DNA from: Faecalicatena contorta
Lineage (GTDB): Bacteria > Bacillota > Clostridia > Lachnospirales > Lachnospiraceae
DNA: 33,385 bases
Reading direction: 5' to 3'
NCBI RefSeq assembly: GCF_021531895.1
Contig: NZ_JAFBIX010000029.1
Location: forward strand, 1-33,385
The position numbers and the translations under genes were made by a program. The notes beneath the pieces were generated by a model. That model was given only the letters and a program-made list of their open reading frames with translations, searched no databases and had not been told where the DNA came from. Every line of letters begins with the position of its first letter. Positions within the stretch are counted from its first letter, which is position 1. Positions 17,607 through 26,400 of this stretch are shown piece by piece.

Positions 17607-17957
17607 ATGTTATCAGAACGTTTATTAAAATACCCCGGATTTATCTATGATATCAATGGCACTTATTATTATCTTGGAAAATGGATCTGCAAAAAATGTA
17701 CAGATATAGAAGCAACCGACTGCGTTTCTATGTATCAGATGTGCCGAAGCAATCACGAAGAGCCGGAGACAAATATGTATTTCCAGAAGATTCGTGCATT
17801 CAGCGACTTCGCTCTGGAGATTCCCTATAATCCAGAAAAGATTGAAAAAGATATGCAGACAGTTACAGAGAATCTATCTGATGCCTCTTTCGCCTCTTTG
17901 GATACTCAGATGCAGAATTTTGAAGAAGACTGTCTGAAATACTGCGGCAAATTATAA
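17607..17957 (+). CDS. Cysteine-rich small protein of unknown function
   Basis: A 116-residue soluble protein that I do not recognise. GGAGG precedes the ATG and a terminator follows the stop, so it looks like a real single-gene unit. An N-terminal cluster C28, C31, C39, C46 (CxxC-x7-C-x6-C) and two late cysteines (C109, C113) could bind a metal. The middle is acidic and helical. There is no signal peptide or membrane segment. It is divergent from csoR with 129 bases between them, which places it beside the copper operator; a role in copper handling is only a guess. Confidence 0.7.
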   Translation: MLSERLLKYPGFIYDINGTYYYLGKWICKKCTDIEATDCVSMYQMCRSNHEEPETNMYFQKIRAFSDFALEIPYNPEKIEKDMQTVTENLSDASFASLDTQMQNFEEDCLKYCGKL

Positions 17958-17976
17958 TTCAGATATCAAAGTAAAA

Positions 17977-18022
17977 AGATGCTCCGACGAATCCTGAAAG
18001 GATTCAATCGAGCATCTTTTTT
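17977..18022 (+). terminator. Rho-independent terminator
   Basis: AGATGCTC (17977-17984) pairs with GAGCATCT (18010-18017). GAATCC/GGATTC inside extends the stem, and TTTTTT follows. It ends the Cys-rich gene, and A-runs upstream may let it serve the convergent DegV gene too. Confidence 0.88.
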
Positions 18023-18052
18023 CATAATATTTAATATTCATTTCCCTATTAT

Positions 18053-18919
18053 TTATTTTCCTACAAGAATCATGGATAACATTCCCGGGCCTGTATGTGC
18101 CCCGATAATCGGTGACAACATTGTTCGTCTCACTATGACATCAGAATGAGAATCTTGCACTTTATGCGTTAATTCCTCTGCTAATTCAGGTGCATCAGCA
18201 TCACAGACATATATGATACTTCCTTGCTCTGGATCATAGTTTTCAACAAAAAACTTATACAAAGATGTCATGGCAGCTTTATTACCACGTTTTTTATCCA
18301 CGGTTATCAATTTACCATTTTTATCAATTTCAAGCATTGGCTTAATATTGAGTGCAGACCCAACGATTGCAGTCGCTACACTGACACGTCCCCCTCGCTT
18401 AAGATACATCAGATCCTGAACCATAAAATAATGGCGAAGCTTTGGAATCACCGCATTGATTGCATCGTAGTTCTCATGAATATCCATTCCTTTTTTCTGG
18501 TTTTCTATTGCCTTCTCAACCAGAATCCCAATTCCGCCTGTTGCCGCTAATGTATCTACTGGAAGAACTTCCTGATTCGGATACTCCTCTTTCAAATTCC
18601 CAGCTGCAAGCATAGCACTGTTATAAGTGGAAGAAAGCCCGCTCGACAGACAGAAATACAAGACTGACTTTCCGTCTTCTAAGAACTTTTTAAAATACTT
18701 CTCGTACATAAACGGTGAGATCTGCGAAGTCTTTGTCATATCACCACCGCGTTGTCCATCATAAAATTTCTTCAACACTTCCTCTTCTTCGCAGCCTTGT
18801 GATGTACGCATCTCATCCCCCAGGGAATATTCCATCGGGACAAATGCTACGTTATTTTCTCTGGCCGCTTCCGCAATAATATCACCGGAAGCATCCATAC
18901 AAATGATATAATCGTTCAT
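18053..18919 (-). CDS. DegV-family (FakB-like) fatty-acid-binding protein
   Basis: A 288-residue DegV protein. These bind a fatty acid and, with FakA, present it for phosphorylation in lipid uptake. Family marks are the early IICMDASGDI, MTKTSQISPFMYEKYF, the SSGLSSTYNSA phosphate-side loop, and DLMYLKRGGRVS in the middle. The end, with the HTGPGM segment, is also typical. I start it at 18919, with GGAGG immediately upstream; a TTG four codons earlier would put the ribosome site inside the gene. It lies 122 bases beyond the CDF gene and probably has its own promoter, since an inverted repeat lies in that gap. Confidence 0.92.
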   Translation of the reverse strand: MNDYIICMDASGDIIAEAARENNVAFVPMEYSLGDEMRTSQGCEEEEVLKKFYDGQRGGDMTKTSQISPFMYEKYFKKFLEDGKSVLYFCLSSGLSSTYNSAMLAAGNLKEEYPNQEVLPVDTLAATGGIGILVEKAIENQKKGMDIHENYDAINAVIPKLRHYFMVQDLMYLKRGGRVSVATAIVGSALNIKPMLEIDKNGKLITVDKKRGNKAAMTSLYKFFVENYDPEQGSIIYVCDADAPELAEELTHKVQDSHSDVIVRRTMLSPIIGAHTGPGMLSMILVGK

Positions 18920-18932
18920 AATAACCTCCAAT

Positions 18933-18959
18933 TGTTACAAAACGTTATAATATGTAACA
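18933..18959 (-). promoter_or_regulatory. Inverted repeat over the probable DegV promoter
   Basis: TGTTACA (18933-18939) and TGTAACA (18953-18959) form a 7-bp inverted repeat with a 13-base spacer. On the minus strand the spacer holds TATTAT, a possible -10 box, with TTGTGA upstream as a possible -35. This is a candidate repressor site just ahead of the gene's GGAGG. Confidence 0.45.
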
Positions 18960-19041
18960 CTTATTTCGTCACAATTGTATCATCTTATGAATCGGTTCAC
19001 AACATATTTATATATAAATTAATAACTATTCAAAAAACAAT

Positions 19042-19971
19042 TTATTCTATTACTTCTGTATTTCCATTGTACTCAATATTCGGCAACAATTCAAAATAAA
19101 AATCCTGATAATGTTTTGCCAAAGCACGGATAATAAAATCCTGTACAATCTTAAATCTAGAGATAGACACTTCATCCTTGTCAAATGTAATATAAACACT
19201 GATCCACAGCTTACGCCCAGTTCTTACAATATCAAAATAAAGCTTGTCATATCCGTACGCATCTAAGATTGGAACGATAATATCTTTAATTTGCTGTACA
19301 GTTTCTTCCTCCGGCGGGAGCAAGAACAAATCCCGCAGACCAACAACCACACTCTTCATCGGCGTAGGCAACATAAAAACAGATAGAATAATTGCAATAA
19401 TCTGATCCAGATACGGGGTAAACGGCTGAAACCAATTTGATGTAATAATGACCGGCAAAAAGAAAGCCACTGTCATTCCCATTGATGCAATCGTATCGAC
19501 CTTCCATTCCTGAATCTCGACCGTTACGATTGGAGAATCCAGATTCTTATTCAATTTGCTTAGAATAACGATAAAAATAACACTTAGGATTGTCGAAGAC
19601 AATTCAAAATAAGCTATCACCGAAAAGTCCACATGGCGGCCTCCATGCAGCATAAGCTGAAAATTGTTGACAATCAGGCCAAACGTAACCGCTGTCATAA
19701 CAATTCCTTTTATCATTACAAACAACGACTCTACCTGAAGATACCCAAAAGGCCGTTTCTCATTAGATGGCTTATACAAAAGTGGAAGCAATGACATTGA
19801 CACAAAGATCATTGATAGTTCCACGCCATCATAAACAGCATCTAATAACACTGCCTGAGAACATGTATATATCGCCATAATCAATTCAAGGATAACGAAC
19901 AGACAGTTCCCTGCAAGAGATACCTCCAAGGCTGACATTTCTGATTTTCGCTTTTTTCGATTTGAATGCAT
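19042..19971 (-). CDS. CDF-family cation transporter, last gene of the cobalamin operon
   Basis: A 309-residue protein with the cation diffusion facilitator plan: about six transmembrane helices (15-205) and a cytosolic C-terminal domain (220-300). In TM2 the metal site is D44-x3-D48 (LLDAVYDGVE). In TM5 the usual His is replaced, giving E155-x3-D159 (EWKVD). GYLQVESL matches the conserved GY/F..E segment after TM2. The acidic site argues against a standard zinc exporter and could suit Mn, Co or Fe. It starts 20 bases after btuD, so it should share riboswitch control. Whether it moves cobalt is inference. Confidence 0.8.
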   Translation of the reverse strand: MHSNRKKRKSEMSALEVSLAGNCLFVILELIMAIYTCSQAVLLDAVYDGVELSMIFVSMSLLPLLYKPSNEKRPFGYLQVESLFVMIKGIVMTAVTFGLIVNNFQLMLHGGRHVDFSVIAYFELSSTILSVIFIVILSKLNKNLDSPIVTVEIQEWKVDTIASMGMTVAFFLPVIITSNWFQPFTPYLDQIIAIILSVFMLPTPMKSVVVGLRDLFLLPPEEETVQQIKDIIVPILDAYGYDKLYFDIVRTGRKLWISVYITFDKDEVSISRFKIVQDFIIRALAKHYQDFYFELLPNIEYNGNTEVIE

Positions 19972-19991
19972 ACCCTTTAATCATTCCCTTC

Positions 19992-21083
19992 CTACATTTT
20001 CCCCATTCGCTCTGCCTCTCTGACAAGATCTTCGATTCGCCGGTTACACGGGCCAATCTCTATTCCTGCATTGATGACTCTCCTACATCTCTCCATCGCC
20101 CGCACCGCTTCCTTATAGGTCCCATCAGTAATCTCAAAAAACGGCTTTTCTACAATGACCTGTGATGCCAGTAATCTTGCAAGCTGATAATCCATATCGT
20201 TCGTATACAGGATTCCCGCTATAAAAGGTGTATTCTCTTTTTGAAGCTGACGATAAACCGGGATTCCGCTTCCACATCCAGAGATTACAAACACTTCCGG
20301 ATCTCCTGTCGGACGCGGCAATTCAATACTTCCTAGCGTCGGGTCAAAGAAACCGTTATCTATCTCATACAATTCCCGGATGATATCTTCCTGAAATACT
20401 TCCTCAGGAATTCCATAATGGGAGATTGTCTCACCCTTCACGCATATGATCTTATCCGATATCTTCTGGGCCAGATCAATCTCATGCAAAGACATGATCA
20501 CTGTAATTCCATTCTCTTTCGCCATTCTGCGAAGAATCGCAAGAAGCTCCAGTTTATGACGTACATCTAAAAATGAAGTCGGCTCATCCAATATAATAAT
20601 ATCCGGTTCCTGACAGATAGCGCGTGCCAGAAGGATTCTCTGACGCTGTCCATCACTGATTGCATTGAAATCACGGCCTCCCAGTTCCTGGGCATGGACA
20701 GCTTCCATCGCTTTATCTACCTTTTCTTCGTCCTCCCTGGTCAGTATACCAAGTCGGCCCGTATATGGATACCGGCCGGTCGCAACAATATCATGGCACG
20801 TCATAAGTTCCGGCTTCATACGTTCCGTCAGCACTACGGCCATACGAGTGGATAATTCCTTATATGATAATGTCTGGAGGAAACTGTTATCAAAAAAAAC
20901 TTTCCCGCCGATCAGTTTCAGCTGGCGTGTAATACTCTTAAGAATCGTCGATTTTCCAGAGCCGTTGGGCCCGATTAGTGTCACGATCTCTCCCTGATCT
21001 ATTCCAATATTAATATCATGGATCAGCGGCTTTCCATTATAGCCGACCGTCATATTCTGCATTTGAAAATAATAATCAGCCAT
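19992..21083 (-). CDS. btuD: Corrinoid ABC transporter ATP-binding protein with C-terminal extension
   Basis: A 363-residue ATPase of the FepC/BtuD type. Walker A is GPNGSGKST (38-46), the signature SDGQRQR (143-149), Walker B IIILDEP (162-168) and the switch His H200. The core ends near 255. Another ~105 residues follow, with a Rossmann-like start (VFVISGCGSGIPVYRQL) and then AGILYTNDMDYQLARLLA; plain BtuD/FepC proteins lack this. Two bases separate it from the permease gene. The ribosome site (AGAAAGGA) lies within the permease's last codons. The cobalamin substrate is assigned from the riboswitch, not from the ATPase itself. Confidence 0.85.
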   Translation of the reverse strand: MADYYFQMQNMTVGYNGKPLIHDINIGIDQGEIVTLIGPNGSGKSTILKSITRQLKLIGGKVFFDNSFLQTLSYKELSTRMAVVLTERMKPELMTCHDIVATGRYPYTGRLGILTREDEEKVDKAMEAVHAQELGGRDFNAISDGQRQRILLARAICQEPDIIILDEPTSFLDVRHKLELLAILRRMAKENGITVIMSLHEIDLAQKISDKIICVKGETISHYGIPEEVFQEDIIRELYEIDNGFFDPTLGSIELPRPTGDPEVFVISGCGSGIPVYRQLQKENTPFIAGILYTNDMDYQLARLLASQVIVEKPFFEITDGTYKEAVRAMERCRRVINAGIEIGPCNRRIEDLVREAERMGKM

Positions 21084-21085
21084 AT

Positions 21086-22174
21086 CTATCTTCCTTTCTC
21101 CCGCTTCAACATCATAATAATCACAATCGGAGCCCCCAGTACAGAAGTCACCGTACTGATATTCAGTTCCATTGGTGCAAATGCCATACGTGCAATCAGA
21201 TCACACAACATACAGAACACCGCCCCGCCCAGAAACGTCGCCGGGATCACCACAAGCGGTCTGGACGTATTCAAAGATTTTCTAACCAGATAAGGAACCG
21301 CGATTCCTACGAAAGAGATTGGTCCGGCAAATGCTGTGACGCATGCAGAAAACACACTGGAAAGGAGAATCAGCACCACACGGAACACCTTGATATTCAC
21401 TCCCATACTCTGTGCATAAGCCTCTCCCAACTGATACGCACCGATCGGCTTTGACAAAAAGAAAGTAAATACCAGTGTGATACCAACGACAATCGTTGCA
21501 ACCTTTACATTACTCCAGCTCATACCTGAAAAACTTCCCTGAGACCAGCCATGCAGATTCACAATATCCGAATCTTCCGCAAAAGTTACGACAAAATCCG
21601 TCACTGCCGAGCAGATGTAACCAATCATAATACCTCCCACCAACAGAGATGCCATATGGTGGATCTTTCTTGACAGCATAAGGATAAATCCCGTGGAAAT
21701 CAGCGATCCGATGAACGCCGCGAAAATCAAAGTATAGGAAGAAAATGATCCCATATATTCCAAAAATATGATCATCGTCAGCGCAACAACCATCTTTGCC
21801 CCGGAAGAGATTCCCAGCACATATGGTCCGGCAATCGGATTCGCAAAAAATGTCTGCAGTAAAAATCCTGACAAAGACAGCGCCCCGCCTAATATAGCAG
21901 CCATAAGGATTCTTGGCAGCCTGATCTTCCATATGATACTGTATTCCACATCATTTCCGCCATGCTGGAATAGTATATCGAGAATCGTTGGTACAGAGAT
22001 TCTTACATTCCCTGTATTAATATTCAATACTGTAATTACGCAAAATGCTATTGCCAGAACAATGAAAACCATCGAATATCTGGTCCGTCTTCTAAAATTC
22101 TCACTGTGAAAGCTTCCCGTTTCCTGTGCAGTACTAACCTTCTTCTGCATCATTTCCTCACCAAATTCTTTCAT
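21086..22174 (-). CDS. btuC: FecCD-family permease of the corrinoid ABC transporter
   Basis: A 362-residue polytopic membrane protein of the BtuC/FecCD family, which forms the homodimeric channel of cobalamin, heme and siderophore importers. Typical segments are RLPRILMAAILGGALSLSGF, NPIAGPYVLGISSGA, GWSQGSFSGMSW and, late, FAGPISFVGIAVPYLVR. About ten helices are expected. The first ATG (22174) has only a weak ribosome site. A second pair of ATGs at 22153 and 22150 follows GGTGAGG and may be the true start, removing up to eight residues. It lies 17 bases after the binding-protein stop. Confidence 0.9.
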   Translation of the reverse strand: MKEFGEEMMQKKVSTAQETGSFHSENFRRRTRYSMVFIVLAIAFCVITVLNINTGNVRISVPTILDILFQHGGNDVEYSIIWKIRLPRILMAAILGGALSLSGFLLQTFFANPIAGPYVLGISSGAKMVVALTMIIFLEYMGSFSSYTLIFAAFIGSLISTGFILMLSRKIHHMASLLVGGIMIGYICSAVTDFVVTFAEDSDIVNLHGWSQGSFSGMSWSNVKVATIVVGITLVFTFFLSKPIGAYQLGEAYAQSMGVNIKVFRVVLILLSSVFSACVTAFAGPISFVGIAVPYLVRKSLNTSRPLVVIPATFLGGAVFCMLCDLIARMAFAPMELNISTVTSVLGAPIVIIMMLKREKGR

Positions 22175-22191
22175 ATATCCGTCTTCTATGC

Positions 22192-23400
22192 TTATTGCAC
22201 TTTATATAAGAATGTCATACCATCCTCACCCTGATCCGTCAGCATCAGATGAATATCCATGATCAGATTCCCAACGATATCGGTTGCCTGATACAGATAC
22301 TTTCCGGTACACCACACATTTCCATCCTTGACCGCCTTAAAATCTGCAAATAATTCACTTTTTGCCAACAGATCATCGATGCTCGCAATCGGGCTGTCAA
22401 TCGATGAATTATAGATCAGATAATCCGCCTCTACAGCGGTCGCGTAAAATTCTTCCAGCGTAAGATTCACAGCCGCACTGTTATTCTCTGTATTTTCCAG
22501 ATCATCAAAAATATAACGTCCGCCGGCAATCTCTATCATCGTCGGAATATAATCTTCCGTTTTACGTACAACAACAGAGCCATCCGACTTCACATAGAAA
22601 AATGCTACTGTTTTTTCTGTATTCTTAAAATCCTTTAATTCTTCAATGACCTTTGTCTGTTCTTCAAAAAAGGCTTCTGCTTCATCATCTTTATCTACCA
22701 TCGCCCCATACAACTTGATCCATTCTGTTCTTCCAAGAGGATGTATCTCATAGCTGGAGCGGTCAACAAATACCGGGATGCCAAGATCTTCAATCATCTC
22801 TTTTACTTTTGGTGAATGCTGAATCATGGTAGATTCAATCGCAAGATTACATTCTTCGTCAATCATAAGCTCATAATCCGGCTCGCTGTATTTGCCTGCA
22901 AACAGGATATCACCCGCCTCCATTGCAGCGACCGCATGATCAATATACCACCCCGAAACATCTGTTCCGCTGAGTCTGATTGATCCCAATGCATCAATCG
23001 CATCAAACAAAGCCATTGCGGAGGTTGCCGCCAGATATATCTTATCCAAAGGTTTCTGTAATATAACAATATCTTCATCTATTCCTTCCGGAACTTCTCC
23101 ATCTTCCGGTACAAGCAGATACGTTGCACTGTCATAAACTTCAATCACTTCATAGCCATCATTGTAATAATATACATCGAAGCCCTCTGCATAATCAAGT
23201 TCCAGTGTCCGTTCATAAGTAAGCCCGGGAATCTCCAAAGCCTTTTTACTTTCCTCTTTCTGCTCTGTCTGTATCGTCTCTTCTGATTGCCCTGCATCAT
23301 CAGGTGTCTCTTTACTTTCAGAAGCACATCCAATAATTCCTTCCATCACCATCAGCAGAACCAGAATCAGACTGACTATTTTCTTCCTGTTTTTTTTCAT
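22192..23400 (-). CDS. Corrinoid ABC transporter substrate-binding lipoprotein
   Basis: A 402-residue lipoprotein with an N-terminal signal and the lipobox GIIGC (C25), followed by an acidic linker. The rest resembles class-III periplasmic binding proteins (BtuF/FepB type), with two lobes around a helical spacer: an early LELDYAEGFDVYYY strand region, DALGSIRLSGT and IPVFVDRSS in the first lobe, VAFFYVKSDGSVVVR and DYLIYNSS in the second. It would deliver corrinoid to the FecCD permease encoded next. Much of the first lobe is closely similar to the C-terminal part of the upstream 1052-residue protein, suggesting duplication. Confidence 0.85.
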   Translation of the reverse strand: MKKNRKKIVSLILVLLMVMEGIIGCASESKETPDDAGQSEETIQTEQKEESKKALEIPGLTYERTLELDYAEGFDVYYYNDGYEVIEVYDSATYLLVPEDGEVPEGIDEDIVILQKPLDKIYLAATSAMALFDAIDALGSIRLSGTDVSGWYIDHAVAAMEAGDILFAGKYSEPDYELMIDEECNLAIESTMIQHSPKVKEMIEDLGIPVFVDRSSYEIHPLGRTEWIKLYGAMVDKDDEAEAFFEEQTKVIEELKDFKNTEKTVAFFYVKSDGSVVVRKTEDYIPTMIEIAGGRYIFDDLENTENNSAAVNLTLEEFYATAVEADYLIYNSSIDSPIASIDDLLAKSELFADFKAVKDGNVWCTGKYLYQATDIVGNLIMDIHLMLTDQGEDGMTFLYKVQ

Positions 23401-23417
23401 TTCACCAACTCCATTAA

Positions 23418-23443
23418 CAGAGACGGCCGTTACGCCGTCCCTG
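23418..23443 (-). promoter_or_regulatory. Intercistronic hairpin in the cobalamin operon
   Basis: CAGAGACGGC (23418-23427) pairs with GCCGTCCCTG (23434-23443), with one mismatch and a six-base loop. It lies between the surface protein and the binding-protein gene. No T-run follows on the minus strand, so it may stabilise or process mRNA rather than terminate it. Confidence 0.5.
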
Positions 23444-23454
23444 TCTCTACCGTA

Positions 23455-26400
23455 TTATTTTTTTGCTATTGCAGCCGCATGAAAAAGCTCTTCTGCTTTC
23501 TCTTCACATCCGAAAATAGCTCCATAAATCTTTACCCATTCCTTCTGTGCCAGCTCTTCTTCTTCATCTGCAGAACGATCTATAACCACTGGAATATCAA
23601 GAAGTGCATATTTCTCCACCTGTTCAAAGAAACGCTCTTTCTGTTCTTCTACTGTCAGATCTTCTTTCTCATCTTCCTCTTCTTCCTGCGGAAGAATGTC
23701 AGCCGGAAGAAGTGCAAGATTACATTTAGTGCTGATCAATTTCTTAAAATCCGGTTCCTCATATGTACCTGCAAAGGATATTTCTTCCTTCTCCATCTTG
23801 TCAGCAATCGCATCAATCTTACAGTCATCTTCCTCACAGGCAACTGCTGCCACCTGATCCAGCATATCCATCTGTTCCAACTGTTCCAGAATATCATCGG
23901 AAGCCGCATATGTCTTATCAACCGGCTGTTGGATCACAACAACTTCTTTATCAAGTCCGGCCGGAATCTCTACACCTTCCGGAACGATCAAATATTTCAC
24001 AACATTTTCCTGATAAAGCTCTGCTACGATTTCTTCCTGCGTCTGAACATCCAAAGCTGTTTCCTCCGAAGCTTCTGCCGAATCATCATCTTCTACATTC
24101 TCTGTCTCATCTTCTGACTCAACCTTCTTCTTAGAATCTTTCTCTGTCTCTTCGTCCTCTGCATCTTCTCTTACCGTACCTGATACCAGATCAATCTCAA
24201 GAAGCGTAATTCCCTGTTCATATTTATAGATCTTAAAGTACTCAGCATAATCCAAAGTCACTTCATCTTCATATTCTAACCCCAGTATATCCGGTGCCTC
24301 TTCGTCCAGTTTCTTGCTGCTTCCCATACCGCTTCCAAGAACTGTTTTGCCGTCTGCTTCTCCTGCTGCCGCAAGATATATAAAGATATTGTAAGCAACT
24401 TCATGTGCCGTTGACATCGCCGTTGTCATACCAATGATCTGGTTATTCTTATTCAACTCAACCGGAATCGTAAAGACAGAAGTTCCGCCAACAACTGTAG
24501 CATAGTATTTATTGCCGTTAGCCTTTACATAACCGTAGTTTGGACTGCTGAATACGATTGTCGCATATGCCTGACCATTCGTTATCGTAATCTTTGTACA
24601 GGAGATACTCACACGCCCGGTTCCACCTGACCATGTGAAGCTATCTGGTGTATAGACGCCATCTTTTAACTTGGTGGTATTGTTCACTTTTCCAGTCGAA
24701 CCGCTTAAGTCAGACTCATACTTGGATTCGGAATCTGGATTGTTATTATTCTGACCGCCGGAAGAACCGGTGCTGCCGCTGGAACCTGAATTACCAGTGT
24801 CACCAGTATTTCCAGTACTTCCGCCCGAATTTTCTGGATTATCTGTACTTTCTTCTTGTACGCCACAAGGTATACTGCTTGTTCCCCATGAAAAAACCAA
24901 AGTACGATCATACCATTTTGAACCCAGTGCCGCTATCTCTATATCTGTATTTAACCCCGATACGGGAATTGTGAATACATATCTTCCATCTGCACCCTCT
25001 GTATATTCTATATAATTTTCTGCAGTCTGTGCTTCTTCTGCACTTCCCATATAAAGCTTTGTATATCCAGTTCCGCTTAATGTAATTGCAGCTTGCATTG
25101 AACCATTTTCACTACTTAAGGTACAAGCAATGACTTTAAACATTTTATTACTTGAAGTCACGATTATATCATCATATGTTCCATCCGGTAACGTTTTCAG
25201 ATTATTTACTTCCGGATTAAATACCAGAATACGATCAAACCATTTTTGGCTCTTTTTAGAAAATGCTGCTATCTTTATTTCTGTATTTAACCCTGATACA
25301 GGAATTGTGAATACATATTTCCCATCTGCATCTACCGCATAATCTATATAGTCTGTTACCTGCTCTGCTTCCTCTGCAGTTCCCACGTAAAGCTTTGTAT
25401 ATCCAGTTCCACTTAATGTAATTGCGGCCTGCATAGTGCCATTTTCATTAAATAATGTGCAATCTACAACATTAAACATCGTACTGCTGGATTCCACAGC
25501 AACATTCTCGTATATTCCATCGGGTATTTTTTCAATCTTTAGATTTTCCGAACTGAATGTCAATTCACGGTCAAACCAGTCACAACTCTTTTTGGAATAT
25601 GCCGCCACCTTTAACGGTTCATCCAATTTACTCACTGGAATTCTAAATACATATTGCCCCTCTGCATTTTCTGTATAACCTATATATTGTGACTCTTCTG
25701 CACCTGCCGCTTCTTCTTTTGTTCCAATAAAAAGTTTTGTATAAGAGGTTCCACTGAGTGTAATGTCAGCCCACACCTTACCATTCTCACTTGTCATTTT
25801 ACAAGACACAATGTTAAACATAGAGCTGCTGCTATCAACAGTCGTACTATATTCCGCACCGCTAATAAGCTCCACTGTCTTGGCCGTTTCTTCTGATGCT
25901 TCTGCTTCCAATAACATTGGAAGTTGCCTTGTCATTTTCGCAGATTCAAATGTGCCTTCTTCCGCATCCGAATCTATATTTTCTGCTTCTACCTCTTCAG
26001 GAATCTCCAGACGTACATCTTTTTCTACATACCATTCATTTTTTTCTGCATAATAAGGCACAATCAATATCTTTTGTCCAAGCTGTTCTTTTTCTACATC
26101 AAAAGTAAATGTATAACCGCCCAGGTCATTTTTCTGACCTTCAATCACTGGTTCTTTTACTGTGTCTTCTTTATTTCCAATATAGATCTTATTATAAGTC
26201 AGCTTCGCTGTAAAAACGGAGATACTGACCTTCTCACCATTTTCCTTTGCTTCTGACTTAACGACCTTGAATTCTTCCGTGTCATCTTCCACATTTCCCT
26301 GGGAATTGGAAGATTGAGATTCCATCGACTGCTGCACAGTTGTATCATTTTCCGGCTGCTGTACTGTTTCATTTTCCGATGTCTGTCCATTTTCTGCACT

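Noticed and set aside
19992-23400. Heme or siderophore importer
   Set aside because: The protein families alone would allow it, but a well-matched cobalamin riboswitch precedes the operon, so corrinoid is favoured.
23287-24117. Long open frame on the plus strand across the binding-protein and surface-protein genes
   Set aside because: Low-complexity, Phe/Leu/Cys-rich translation typical of antisense frames; it crosses two real genes.
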